Below, in pieces: positions 21,500 to 32,753 of a DNA stretch of 64,000 nucleotides. The DNA comes from Skeletonema tropicum (taxonomy: Eukaryota; Bacillariophyta; Thalassiosirophyceae; Thalassiosirales; Thalassiosiraceae): assembly GCA_037178625.1 (NCBI GenBank), contig CM074128.1:1922001-1986000 (forward strand), read 5' to 3'. The notes below the pieces were generated by a model that was given only the letters and a program-made list of their open reading frames with translations, ran no database searches and had not been told where the DNA came from. Positions within the stretch are counted from its first letter, which is position 1, and the number at the start of each line of letters is the position of its first letter. The translations under genes were made by a program, and so were the position numbers.

Positions 21500-22846
21500 C
21501 TACCTCTTGTCAAACAAATAATGGCTCACAATCCATTCTTCACCTCCATTCATACCGAACAACTCTGCACAGGCCAAATAGAAAAGTCTCCAGTTGACGT
21601 ACCACTCATATCCCTTGCCTTCACCATATGCTTCTTCAAGCACCGGTTTCAATTCTCCGCTCTTCCAATTACGATCCATCAGCTTTAACCAAGCATTGCT
21701 AGTCTTTTCATAATTGCTTCCATTCACACGCCAGTGGTTTGCAATAGAAAAGTGTTCAGCAAAGTACAAGAACAAGTCATCGGAAGGCATCGTTCCTCCA
21801 GTGAAAAATGTGTCCGCCATCCAGCCTGAAAGAAGGTGATTTGTTAGAGAAAAGGAAATGATGAACAAAGTAGAAAGGTGATTTGCCACACACTTACCCT
21901 TGCTAAAGTGGTAGGCATGATCTTTGTGGGTAAAGACATGAACAAATAGCTTCCCATCGGGTGCAAGGAAGGAATTGACCTTCTTGAAGAGAACAGAGTA
22001 GTTCTTCATGTGCTCGAACATCTCTATACTAATCACTCTGTCATTATTTTCCACCCCATGCAACTTTTCCGCACAGTATGCATCGTCTTCCCACTTTGAA
22101 GCATCACAGGTAATCACTCGAATGTTGTCTACGTTATATCCTCTCTCCTTGGCAGTGTTTAGGATGTACTCACGTTGACTGTGAGAGTTGGAAATGGAGG
22201 TAATCTTACAATTAGGATAATGTTTAGCGACGTGCAACGTGACGCTTCCCCATCCACAGCCCAAATCCACAACCTTCATGCCATCCTTGATACCGGCACG
22301 TTTCATGTAAAGGTCCAACATGGCAACTTCACTCTTCTCAAGACTTTCATCCCACGTCATATTTTTGCCTTTGCCAAGTTTGCTTGCCTTGAAGGGCCAC
22401 AATCCAGACGAATACTTTTTGTTGGGGCCCAAGCAAAGATCATAGAACCTAGCAGGCACCTCATAGTGTTGATCATTGGCAGACTGAGTCTCAATTGCAA
22501 TTGGCATTGTCTTTAACTCGCTTGCAATTTCCATCTTGCGCTCTTGATCCAACTCAATGGTATGTTCACCCAATTCAATGAGTGTGTGTGAGCATCTAAC
22601 TCGGATTGCATATCGAATGAGTACATCAGGAAGAAGATAGGATGTGATAGGAGAATATACCAATGGAAGGCAAAAGTCAGATAGCTTCGAAATGACTGTC
22701 GTGGCGTGGTTGGAGAGATGTGTTTTGAGCTTCTCGATCAAGCGGCTGGAAGAAAGGATGCCCGAGAGCACATGATAGGTCGAATACAGAGCAAGTAGGT
22801 GATGAGGCCGGACCTCGTCATAGGTCATTGGCTTGGAAAAGATCAT
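21500..22846 (-). CDS. Coclaurine N-methyltransferase-like / CFAS-family methyltransferase (unit 1)
   Basis: Two exons, 21898-22846 and 21500-21825, with a 72-bp GTAAGT..CAG intron (21826-21897). Start is the ATG at 22846 (MIFSKPMTYDEV); spliced product 424 aa. Motifs: NDQHYEVPARFYDLCLGPNK with SSGLW (about 124-150), SAM-binding VVDLGCGWGS (about 192-201), VISIEMFEHMKNY, LFVHVFTHKDHAYHF, then across the splice junction SKGWMADTFFTGGTMPSDD, and NHWRVNGSNYEKTSNAWL. This is the pattern of plant coclaurine N-methyltransferase-like proteins, a branch of the cyclopropane-synthase superfamily. Substrate could be an amine or a lipid; the lipid neighbourhood favours the latter only weakly. It is transcribed away from the CFAS-fusion gene from a 287-bp shared spacer. 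Confidence 0.87.
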   Translation of the reverse strand: MIFSKPMTYDEVRPHHLLALYSTYHVLSGILSSSRLIEKLKTHLSNHATTVISKLSDFCLPLVYSPITSYLLPDVLIRYAIRVRCSHTLIELGEHTIELDQERKMEIASELKTMPIAIETQSANDQHYEVPARFYDLCLGPNKKYSSGLWPFKASKLGKGKNMTWDESLEKSEVAMLDLYMKRAGIKDGMKVVDLGCGWGSVTLHVAKHYPNCKITSISNSHSQREYILNTAKERGYNVDNIRVITCDASKWEDDAYCAEKLHGVENNDRVISIEMFEHMKNYSVLFKKVNSFLAPDGKLFVHVFTHKDHAYHFSKGKCVANHLSTLFIISFSLTNHLLSGWMADTFFTGGTMPSDDLFLYFAEHFSIANHWRVNGSNYEKTSNAWLKLMDRNWKSGELKPVLEEAYGEGKGYEWYVNWRLFYLACAELFGMNGGEEWIVSHYLFDKR

Positions 22847-23133
22847 GGTGGAGACACTGCTGGCTCTCTCCTCCAACTGTTTCTCTTTTCAGTTATGTAG
22901 TTGTGATGTTCCTGAACAACATCAAAATATCTTCCGAAGATCTAACTGGAGCGAGAGACACAAAAAGCATTCTGACGCACGACGCGAAGGTCCACATCAG
23001 CCAGTTTGTTTCTCTCTCTCTCAACTCCGCACACAACACCATGACCCATCACTACAGCTCATTTCAAATGCACTATCGATATCTTTGAACTATTCGAAAG
23101 CTATCGAAAAAATTTCCAACAATCAAAATAGGC
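22847..23133. promoter_or_regulatory. Short bidirectional promoter between the methyltransferase and CFAS-fusion genes (unit 1)
   Basis: The two start codons (22846 minus, 23134 plus) are head-to-head with 287 bp between them, so this spacer must contain both promoters. It holds TATCGATATC-like and repeated CTATCGA words just before the plus-strand start and a CT-rich tract at about 23010-23022. No defined binding site is claimed. Confidence 0.6.
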
Positions 23134-26100
23134 ATGCCAGATAAACCCAAAAGCATCGCCGTCATCGGTGGCGGAGTATCCGGCCTCGCTGCGGCGTGGC
23201 ATCTTCAAACTCAATCCAAGCCCAACTCGGTTGATGTGCACATTTATGAATCCGCTAGTCGCTTAGGCGGCCATGCTCACACCATCACGCTGGATACTGA
23301 AAAGATGACAAGCAGAGACTACGTGAATGGCAATGGTGCTAGCAACGGCGCCTTAGCTAACGCCACCGTAGAAGAAGAGAAGAAAGAGGAGGATGCATCA
23401 TCATCTGCGAAGGCAAATCAACAGAACAACAAACACGAAGTAGATATCGACGTAGGGTTCATGGTCTACAATGATGCCAACTACCCCAATATGACCAACT
23501 GGTTCAAAGAAATGGGTGTTCGAGGCGAAGGTACCGATATGTCGCTCTCGATCTCACTCGATCAGGGCAAAACGGTGGAATGGTGCAGTGACTCGTTGCA
23601 AGGGGTGTTTGCCAATCCGATGCAAGCCATCAAGCCGGAGTTCTACACCTTCTTGCGTGATTTGATGCATTTCAACAAGCATGCGGGTGAGCTGCTGCTC
23701 TTGCCTGAGGATCATCCTTCTCGTCAGGTGACTATTGGAGAATATCTCAACAAAGAAGGATATTCGGAAGCATTTGCCAGTTACTATCTAGTGCCCATGA
23801 TGGCAGCATTGTGGTCTGCATCGGTTGAAAACGTCATGGCCTTCCCGGCAAGCTCCTTGATTGAGTTCATGTGCAATCACAGGATGCTGCAGCTGTTTGA
23901 TCGTCCACAGTGGCAGACTCCTGCAGGAAGGAGTATCCAGTACACATCTAAGGTAGCAGATATCATGGGTAAGAATGCTCACACTTCGACACCTATTTTG
24001 AAGCTGAACAAGATTACAAAGGAAGATGGATCGTGTTCTTACGAGCTGTTCACTTCCGATGACAAGTCGTGTGGTGTGTTTGATGATGTTGTCTTTGCTT
24101 GTCACTCTCCCGAGGCAGTCAAAATCCTAAGCAGTGACGAAAGCGGAGCTGTCGATCCCAATCTCATTGAAGCGCTGGAGAAAATTGAATACGGAGACAA
24201 TGTAGTGTACGTCCATTCTGATCCTGCTCTCATGCCGAAGCGAAAGGCCGCATGGGGCAGCTGGAATTGCATGGGAAAGAGTGAATTCTTGTCTACTCAC
24301 CGTCAACAGGATGGATCTGGAAACAAGAAGAAGGAGGCTATGGAAGGAGCGGCATCTGGCTTTGGAAACACGTTGAAGGAAGAAACTGACGCTCAACATC
24401 TGGAGGGAGAAAATGGACGAATGCGTGCTGTGTATGTCACGTATTACATCAATCGCCTTCAGAACCTCGCGACGTCTACAGATGTGTTTGTTTCGTTGAA
24501 TCCTCACACTGCACCCAAGCCTGAGACGGTCTACCGACGCCAAATCATGGCCCATCCACAGTTTACACGAGAAACACTTGATGGAAGGAAGGAAATAAAG
24601 GACAAGTTTCAGGGAAAGGATGGGCTTTGGTTCTGTGGAGCATACATGGGATATGGATTCCATGAGGACGGCTGCAGGGCTGGGTTTCAAGTTGCGACAG
24701 CTATCAATCAAGTCCCATTGCCATGGGCTAACTACGAAGAGGGCCAGTTGGTTTTGCCCACACCAGATTTGGCCAAAGTCACTTTCGAACAAAACAATAG
24801 CTTCTTCCGTCGCTTGAAACATGTCCTTACCTATCGAGTGCCAGTAGCAGTGTGCAAAGCATTTGTAGTTCGTTTCCTCAAAGCTGCCATCACGAAAGGC
24901 GAGCTGGTATTGAAATTGAATGATGGATCTCTCTTGTCGTTCGGCGACTCAAGTCCGTGCGGAGCTGATGCCCATCCAGTCACTGCACGAGTCTTTGATG
25001 ATTGGTTCTTTGTAAAGATTGCTACTGAATATGATTTGGGTCTGGCAAGGTCATACATGAGTGGTCAATTCGTCGTAGAGGCTTTAGAGAAGGAAGAAGA
25101 TTACCCCTGGACTCTTGGGACTCCAAAAGGTGAAGTGAATAAAGTCATCGGTGATCCAGTAGGGCTCACTCGTCTGTTCCTGCTATTTGTAGGCAATCGT
25201 GATATCGGCACAGTTGGAGTTCGTTCATCGAAGCAGCACACATACGGCAACGCTCTCGCCAATGCTTCTGGGCTTGCCATCTCCAAAATAGGCTCGATGT
25301 TGAACTACTTGAAATTCAAGATCTTCATGGACAATTCGGAGAAGGGTGGTAGCTTGAAGAATATTCACGCGCACTACGACATCTCAAATGATTTGTTCCG
25401 CACGTTTTTGGACAAGGAAACCTTGATGTATTCGTCTGCGATCTATGATGCGGTTGCTCAGCCTCCTGCGTTGATGGGGCAACCTTCTCCTGGACTTCGA
25501 TTCAAGGGTACTCTTGAAGAAGCTCAGTGGAGAAAGTTGGACACGCTTTGCGATAGGGCACAGATAAAGCCAGGTCAGACTTTCCTTGATATTGGTTTCG
25601 GTTGGGGCGGGCTCTCTATTCACGCGGCAAAGAAGTATGGTTGCAAAGTCACGGGTATCACTCTGAGTGTTGAACAAAAGGCTTTGGCTGAAGAGCGAGT
25701 CGAGAAGGAAGGCTTGGGTCACCTGATCAACTTCGAAGTGGTTGACTACCGCATCTTTGCACGAAGGCCGGAAAATCAAGGCAAGTTTGATCGTGTCATT
25801 TCCTGTGAAATGATCGAAGCAGTAGGCCATGAGCATTTGGGCGAGTTCTTTTGGGCAGTTGAGCAAGTTCTCAAGTATGATGGTGTGTTGGTAATGGAGG
25901 TAAGGTCATCTCTGCATATACTCTTTTTGCCAGCTGGCCGCGGACTGTGATGCGCTTATCGATTATGCAATGCAATGCATTTACCCACCTTTCTTCTTCT
26001 TTTTACTGTACAGGCAATAACTACTCCAGAAGCTCGGTATGAGACTTACTTGAGGTCTACGGACTTTATCAACACCATTATCTTCCCTGGAAGTCTTTGT

Positions 26101-26448
26101 CCTTCTCTTCATGCACTTGTTGATGCTTCCTACAATTGGTCCACTTTATCCCTTGAACATATTGATAATATTGGACTTCACTACGCTGAGACATTGGCTG
26201 AGTGGCGACGAAGGTTCAACGGGAAAGAGGATGTAGTGCGGAAGATGGGTTTTGATGATGTCTTCTTGCGTGTATGGAACTACTACTTAACTTACTGCGA
26301 AGCTGGGTTCAGAAGTCAAACTGAGAACTGTCTGATTTTGGTCTTTTCTCGTCCAGGAAATAAAGCATTGATTCCCCTATGCGAGAGCAGAGCTGTGACT
26401 CAAATGGATAGCTTGACCAAGGAGGAGGTAGATGCTTGGTTGGAGTAG
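23134..26448 (+). CDS. FAD oxidoreductase-cyclopropane fatty acid synthase fusion, copy A (unit 1)
   Basis: Exons 23134-25899 and 26014-26448 with a 114-bp GTAAGG..CAG intron; product 1066 aa. Residues 6-25 (IAVIGGGVSGLAAAWHL) and RLGGHAHT (43-50) are the FAD-binding start of an amine-oxidase-like flavoprotein extending to about residue 520. A low-complexity insert lies at 64-100. The second half is a CFA synthase: HAHYDISND (about 745-753), SAM motif FLDIGFGWGG (817-826), VISCEMIEAVGHEHL, then across the junction MEAITTPEARYETYLRSTDF and RVWNYYLTYCEAGF. The order FAD domain then CFAS, and the EMIEAVG motif, are those of plant cyclopropane synthases. CFAS transfers the SAM methyl carbon onto a phospholipid double bond; the FAD domain's role is unsettled. 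Confidence 0.93.
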
Positions 26449-27183
26449 AAGGGTGTTTGGTTTTGTGGTTAGAGACTGACAAATTGTTGTATGTATGTGT
26501 GTACAAAATATTTAAATGCTAAGTAGTAGCTAGATCCCGCATTGGCTACTTGTTATGTATCTTTATTCTGTCACTCTTTACATTGTACTTTTGTACTCTA
26601 GAGACCTGACTTTTTCTGCAGATCGCAGATCCCTTTTCAAGGTGAAGAGAAAAAGTAATCCGCAAAGGCACATTGGCAGAAATAAACAAGCTCACCTCGT
26701 TTGTTGAATGCGAACTACCTCATTAAGCCCAAAATGTCTTTTTCAATAGTATAGAACTCATTGCTCATTGTTCTTGAAGTATCTAAATGCAAGAGCTCTT
26801 CAAGAGAAGGCAGAGATCTCAGCTCGACAAGAAGAAGACTTTGTGAAGTTGTCAGTGGTCACATCCAATGCCTGTGGGAATATTGAGATGACTAACTTTC
26901 GAACCATATCATATGGGAGCTTGCTTAGCGTGATCACCGAAGGAAACACAAAGGATAGTTCTCTTCGCCTCTTGCTTGATTTTACATTCTAATATACGTC
27001 GGAATTCAGTGCGTAATGAGTGAGCACAGTATCTTTTATCAATCATCGATGCGATCCTACGGTAGCACAGAAAAAACCTACAGCCTCATCCCTCTATCAA
27101 TGCAGAAGCTGCAGCCAATCTAATAGAGAGCTACGAAGAAAGAAGTATTCAACAAATGTAAATTTAGGCACGTAAATTTAGGC
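26449..27183. other. Spacer between tandem CFAS-fusion genes (unit 1)
   Basis: The first part, to about 26745, is the 3' flank shared with copy B. The remaining roughly 430 bp are unique. They contain a 74-codon open frame (26768-26992) with no ATG and no recognisable domain, probably spurious. Just before copy B there is a 14-bp tandem repeat, GTAAATTTAGGCA twice (27158-27170 and 27172-27184), whose second unit runs into the ATG of copy B. Confidence 0.5.
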
Positions 27184-30100
27184 ATGCCAGATAAACCCAA
27201 AAGCATCGCCGTCATCGGTGGAGGGGTCTCCGGCCTCGCTGCGGCGTGGCATCTTCAAACTCAATCCAAGCCCAACTCGGTTGATGTGCACATTTATGAA
27301 TCCGCTAGTCGCTTAGGCGGCCATGCTCACACCATCACGCTGGATACTGAAAAGATGACAAGCAGAGACTACGTGAATGGCAATGGTGCTAGCAACGGCG
27401 CCTTAGCTAAAGCCACCGTAGAAGAAGAGAAGAAAGAGGAGGATGCATCATCATCTGCGGAGGCAAATCAACAGAACAACAAACACGAAGTAGATATCGA
27501 CGTAGGGTTCATGGTCTACAATGATGCCAACTACCCCAATATGACCAACTGGTTCAAAGAAATGGGCGTCCAAGGAGAAGGTACCGATATGTCGCTCTCG
27601 ATCTCACTCGATCAGGGCAAAACGGTGGAATGGTGCAGTGACTCGTTGCAAGGGGTGTTTGCCAATCCGATGCAAGCCATCAAGCCGGAGTTCTACACCT
27701 TCTTGCGTGATTTGATGCATTTCAACAAGCATGCGGGTGAGCTGCTGCTCTTGCCTGAGGATCATCCTTCTCGTCAGGTGACTATTGGAGAATATCTCAA
27801 CAAAGAAGGATATTCGGAAGCATTTGCCAGTTACTATCTAGTGCCCATGATGGCAGCATTGTGGTCTGCATCGGTTGAAAACGTCATGGCCTTCCCGGCA
27901 AGCTCCTTGATTGAGTTCATGTGCAATCATAGGATGCTGCAGCTGTTTGATCGTCCACAGTGGCAGACTCCTGCAGGAAGGAGTATCCAGTACACATCTA
28001 AGGTAGCAGATATCATGGGTAAGAATGCTCACACTTCGACACCAATTTTGAAGCTGAACAAGATTACAAAGGAAGATGGATCGTGTTCTTACGAGCTGTT
28101 CACTTCCGATGACAAGTCGTGTGGTGTGTTTGATGATGTTGTCTTTGCTTGTCACTCTCCCGAGGCAGTCAAAATCCTAAGCAGTGACGAAAGCGGAGCT
28201 GTCGATCCCAATCTCATTGAAGCGCTGGAGAAAATTGAATATGGAGACAATGTAGTGTACGTCCATTCTGATCCTGCTCTCATGCCGAAGCGAAAGGCCG
28301 CATGGGGCAGCTGGAATTGCATGGGAAAGAGTGAATTCTTGTCTACTCACCGTCAGCAGGATGGATCTGGAAACAAGAAGAAGGAGGCTATGGAAGGAGC
28401 GGCATCTGGCTTTGGAAACACGTTGAAGGAAGAAACTGACGCTCAACATCTGGAGGGAGAAAATGGACGAATGCGTGCTGTGTATGTCACGTATTACATC
28501 AATCGCCTTCAGAACCTCGCGACGTCTACAGATGTGTTTGTTTCGTTGAATCCTCACACTGCACCCAAGCCTGAGACGGTCTACCGACGCCAAATCATGG
28601 CCCATCCACAGTTTACACGAGAAACACTTGATGGAAGGAAGGAAATAAAGGACAAGTTTCAGGGAAAGGATGGGCTTTGGTTCTGTGGAGCATACATGGG
28701 ATATGGATTCCATGAGGACGGCTGCAGGGCTGGGTTTCAAGTTGCGACAGCTATCAATCAAGTCCCATTGCCATGGGCTAACTACGAAGAGGGCCAGTTG
28801 GTTTTGCCCACACCAGATTTGGCCAAAGTCACTTTCGAACAGAACAACAGCTTCTTCTGTCGCTTGAAACATTTCCTTACCTATCGAGTGCCAGTGGCAG
28901 TGTGCAAAGCATTTGTAGTTCGTTTCCTCAAAGCTGCCATCACGAAAGGCGAGCTGGTATTGAAATTGAACGATGGATCTCTCTTGTCGTTCGGCGACTC
29001 AAGTCCGTGCGGAGCGGATGCCCATCCAGTCACTGCACGAGTCTTTGATGATTGGTTCTTTGTAAAGATTGCTACTGAATATGATTTGGGTCTGGCAAGG
29101 TCATACATGAGTGGTCAATTCGTCGTAGAGGCTTTAGAGAAGGAAGAAGATTACCCCTGGACTCTTGGGACTCCAAAAGGTGAAGTGAATAAAGTCATCG
29201 GTGATCCAGTAGGGCTCACTCGTCTGTTCCTGCTATTTGTAGGCAATCGCGATATCGGCACAGTTGGAGTTCGTTCATCGAAGCAGCACACATACGGCAA
29301 CGCTCTCGCCAATGCTTCTGGGCTTGCCATCTCCAAAATAGGCTCGATGTTGAACTACTTGAAATTCAAGATCTTCATGGACAATTCGGAGAAGGGAGGT
29401 AGCTTGAAGAATATTCATGCGCACTACGACATCTCAAATGATTTGTTCCGCACGTTTCTGGACAAGGAAACCTTGATGTATTCGTCTGCGATCTATGATG
29501 CGGTTGCTCAGCCTCCTGCGTTGATGGGGCAACCTTCTCCTGGACTTCGATTCAAGGGTACTCTTGAAGAAGCTCAGTGGAGAAAGTTGGACACGCTTTG
29601 CGATAGGGCACAGATAAAGCCAGGTCAGACTTTCCTTGATATTGGTTTCGGTTGGGGCGGGCTCTCTATTCACGCGGCAAAGAAGTATGGTTGCAAAGTC
29701 ACGGGTATCACTCTGAGTGTTGAACAAAAGGCTTTGGCTGAAGAGCGAGTCGAGAAGGAAGGCTTGGGTCACCTGATCAACTTCGAAGTGGTTGACTACC
29801 GCATCTTTGCACGAAGGCCGGAAAATCAAGGCAAGTTTGATCGTGTCATTTCCTGCGAAATGATCGAAGCAGTAGGCCATGAGCATTTGGGCGAGTTCTT
29901 TTGGGCAGTTGAACAAGTTCTCAAGTATGATGGTGTGTTGGTAATGGAGGTAAGGTTATCTCTGCATATACCCTTTTTGCCAGCTGGCCGCGGACTGTGA
30001 TGCGCTTATCGATTATGCAATGCAATGCATTTACCCACCTTTCTTCTTCTTTTTACTGTACAGGCAATCACTACTCCAGAAGCTCGGTATGAGACTTACT

Positions 30101-30498
30101 TGAGGTCTACGGACTTTATCAACACCATTATCTTCCCTGGAGGTATTTGTCCTTCTCTTCATGCACTTGTTGATGCTTCCTACAAGTGGTCCACTTTATC
30201 CCTTGAACATATTGATAATATTGGACTTCACTACGCTGAGTCATTGGCTGAGTGGCGACGAAGGTTCAACGGGAAAGAGGATGTAGTGCGGAAGATGGGT
30301 TTTGATGATGTCTTCTTGCGTGTATGGAACTACTACTTAACTTACTGCGAAGCTGGGTTCAGAAGTCAAACTGAGAACTGTCTGATTTTGGTCTTTTCTC
30401 GTCCAGGAAATAAAGCATTGATTCCCCTATGCGAGAGCAGAGCTGTGACTCAAATGGATAGCTTGACCAAGGAGGAGGTAGATGCTTGGTTGGAGTAG
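27184..30498 (+). CDS. FAD oxidoreductase-cyclopropane fatty acid synthase fusion, copy B (unit 1)
   Basis: Same structure as copy A: exons 27184-29949 and 30064-30498, 114-bp intron, 1066 aa. By eye it differs from copy A at nine residues: N76K, K93E, R130Q, R559C, V564F, S949G, L950I, N963K and T982S. None is in the FAD glycine motif or the SAM motif; three cluster in 949-963 of the CFAS C-terminal part. Its upstream sequence is unrelated to copy A's beyond 5 bp before the ATG, so the two are likely regulated differently. Both copies keep open frames and the intron, so both are probably functional and neither is a retrocopy. Confidence 0.92.
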
Positions 30499-30967
30499 AA
30501 GGGTGTTTGGTTTTGTGGTTAGAGACTGACAAATTGTTGTAGGTATGTGTGTACAAAATATTATATAAATGCTAAGTAGTAGCTAGATCCCGCCTTGGCT
30601 ACTTGTTATGTATCTTCATTTTGTCACTCTTTATATTTTACTTTTGTACTCTAGAGAGACCTGACTTTTTCTGCAGATCGCAGATACCTTTTCAAGGAAA
30701 AGAGAAAAAGTAATCCGCAAAGGCACATTGGCAGAAATACACAAGCTCATCTCGTTTGTTGAGTGCGAACTACCTACAATAAAAGCCCAAAATGTCTATA
30801 TGCTACATGTAGTACGTTTCATCCCCAGGTACGATAGCCTTGGGCCTTGGCCCAGGCCATAGCGCCCAGCCCATTGCTCGCTGTTGAACTGCTGATTTTT
30901 CCTTTCTCCCAGCTCCCATGACTCCCAGCTCCCAGCCCCGCCACACCGGTCCAAAATGGTCATAATC

Positions 30968-32359
30968 CCTTAACCAGAAGATGCCCACACCCCGGATCCA
31001 CCCCGGGTGGCGTCTTTACCACGTAACTATGTCAATAATAGGTCGATTCTTTTGGTTCAAAGACCAACAACCTTCCATTTAGTTAGTTTAGAACGCCTCT
31101 GCAACGTGACATGGTGGTATTCCGACCATTCTCCAAGATATTGGGGGTACTAATTCATTAGCACTGGCATCGTCGGCCCGGGTTGCTCGGCCATCACGCA
31201 TCACACACTAACAAAAAACATCTCCTCCATGACGAATCCGACGGCAAACCATGGTACTATTGGGCCAACATTCCCAAAATCAACGTAAACAACACAGTGC
31301 CTGACCTCATTTTTTATGCAGATTCCGATTCTGTAAGCGGTGGCGTCGTTGTGATGGTATACGGCTCTAACCGCCAGAGACACAAAATCTGCACATGCCG
31401 GGCAACATCATGACATACTCATATTTAATAGATTTCGGCTATTTAATAGCCATGGTGCATTGCAGACACCTTCTGAATACTATGATGATTGATTATTATT
31501 ATCAGTTTTATTGATTACATAAAAATTAGACGTAATAATTGAGTAGTAGGTCAAATCATCCGCTGTTGCTTTGATCCCATCGGGTAGGAATGGTGCTGTT
31601 AGGAGTCATATGATACCCTGAAACCACTGTATAATGCTCGCAACAGATGGCTATTGGTGTTGTGTGGTGAAAAGGCCCCCAACTTGCAGGATGAATACAC
31701 TCAATATCACTTCAAATACTCGTGTATGTGATTGCATTCGGCTCTTCATTTTCCACCAAAATATGCTACATATCAACCAGTCCAATAATGTCGTAGCCGC
31801 AATGAAATAGAGATATCTAGACCAACCACGTTGATTGTTATATTATAGTCATCACCTCACAGACTTTTGGCACCCTCTCATTTCATTTTCTGTCAGATAT
31901 ATGCATTCTCCTTTTTGATGTATTTTGTGGAAATTATCAATTTTCAACTACTGTATTCACCATGCCACTACATGCGCCATAGAACACCCCGACACACTCT
32001 AGAGGGGATCGATCGCCGCTTAATAGAATATAGATGGCGTCTGCAAACCAGTTCAGGGGCAGAGCAGCTCCAACTATTCATCTGAAGACCATATTGGAAG
32101 TGCATCATCACACCGATGTCAAAGCGCAATTTTCCGGCACCTCTACTTTGGTGTCATAATAAGTAGCGATGGCGTGGATCGATGTCCACCTGAGGACACC
32201 ACTTCATAGAAAGGCTATTGGAGAGGGAGTTGCTGCAGTTGGGCTGTCTAATTTTATGTGTAGCTAGTGTTGTTGATGTCGGCACGTACGGGGTCGAGGT
32301 GCGCCATGGTGATCGCTGGTGATTTTTTTCATTATCCCCTGGGCATCTTCTGGTTAAGG
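30968..32359. mobile_element. Segment bounded by a perfect 20-bp inverted repeat (unit 1)
   Basis: CCTTAACCAGAAGATGCCCA (30968-30987) is exactly complementary to 32340-32359. Beyond the 20 bp, the outward flanks still show gapped similarity (CATAAT then CCCTTAACC against ATAATAACCGCCTTAACC). The right end overlaps the left end of the next element, so the two are nested or share a terminal family. No transposase is seen inside, and the enclosed open frames are short. Confidence 0.55.
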
Positions 32360-32753
32360 CGGTTATTATGCTTATTTTCGTACTATTCCTCCGTATGTAT
32401 AATTAGTCGAGTCAAAATCCATCTCCACTCTAAAATCTCAAAACCACGATGGCCACCATGTTATTCCGCTGCACTCCTACATAGTGGTAACTCTGCCGCT
32501 GCCAAAGATAATTACACGCCTGTGCCATTTCCGCAAAGCCAATCGCCTCATCTTCTGGTTAAGGCGGTTATTATGCTTATTTTCGTACTATTCCTCCGTA
32601 TGTATAATTAGTCGAGTCAAAATCCATCTCCACTCTAAAATCTCAAAACCACGATGGCCACCATGTTATTCCGCTGCACTCCTACATAGTGGTAACTCTG
32701 CCGCTGCCAAAGATAATTACACGCCTGTGCCATTTCCGCAAAGCCAATCGCCT
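32344..32753. repeat. 205-bp direct tandem duplication, present only in unit 1
   Basis: 32344-32548 is repeated exactly at 32549-32753, starting CATCTTCTGGTTAAGGCGG and ending GCCAATCGCCT. The corresponding place in unit 2 (from 50982) has one unit only. The duplicated block includes a terminal inverted repeat of the flanking element. It is the only difference noticed between the two 18.6-kb units. Confidence 0.95.

Larger units (their letters stand above)
23129..30798. repeat. Older tandem gene duplication of the CFAS-fusion gene inside each unit
   Basis: About 3.6 kb (23129 to about 26745) is repeated 4050 bp downstream (27179 to about 30798), including the intron and about 300 bp of 3' flank. 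Substitutions and small indels are scattered through both copies, so this event is older than the 18.6-kb duplication, whose units appear identical. The same pair occurs at about 41767-49436 in unit 2. Confidence 0.9.

Noticed and set aside
24127..24822. 231-codon open frame antisense to the CFAS-fusion gene (also at 28177, 42765 and 46815)
   Set aside because: It lies wholly within the FAD-domain exon on the opposite strand, has no domain, and recurs only because the host gene is copied.
26768..26992. 74-codon frame between the tandem CFAS genes
   Set aside because: It starts with a non-ATG codon, no domain is recognised, and it is not part of either neighbour by splicing.
23134..30498. Recent bacterial horizontal transfer of the CFAS-fusion genes
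   Set aside because: Both copies carry the same spliceosomal intron, and the domain order and EMIEAVG motif are plant-like, so recent bacterial origin is not supported. An ancient transfer cannot be excluded without a tree.
23134..30498. Copy B as a retrocopy of copy A
   Set aside because: Copy B retains the 114-bp intron and 3' flanking DNA and shows no poly-A tract at the boundary.
30803..31413. Short open frames in the gene-poor region (30803-30988 minus, 31183-31413 plus)
   Set aside because: They lack domains, lie in GC-rich or repeat sequence bounded by inverted repeats, and offer no splice partners.
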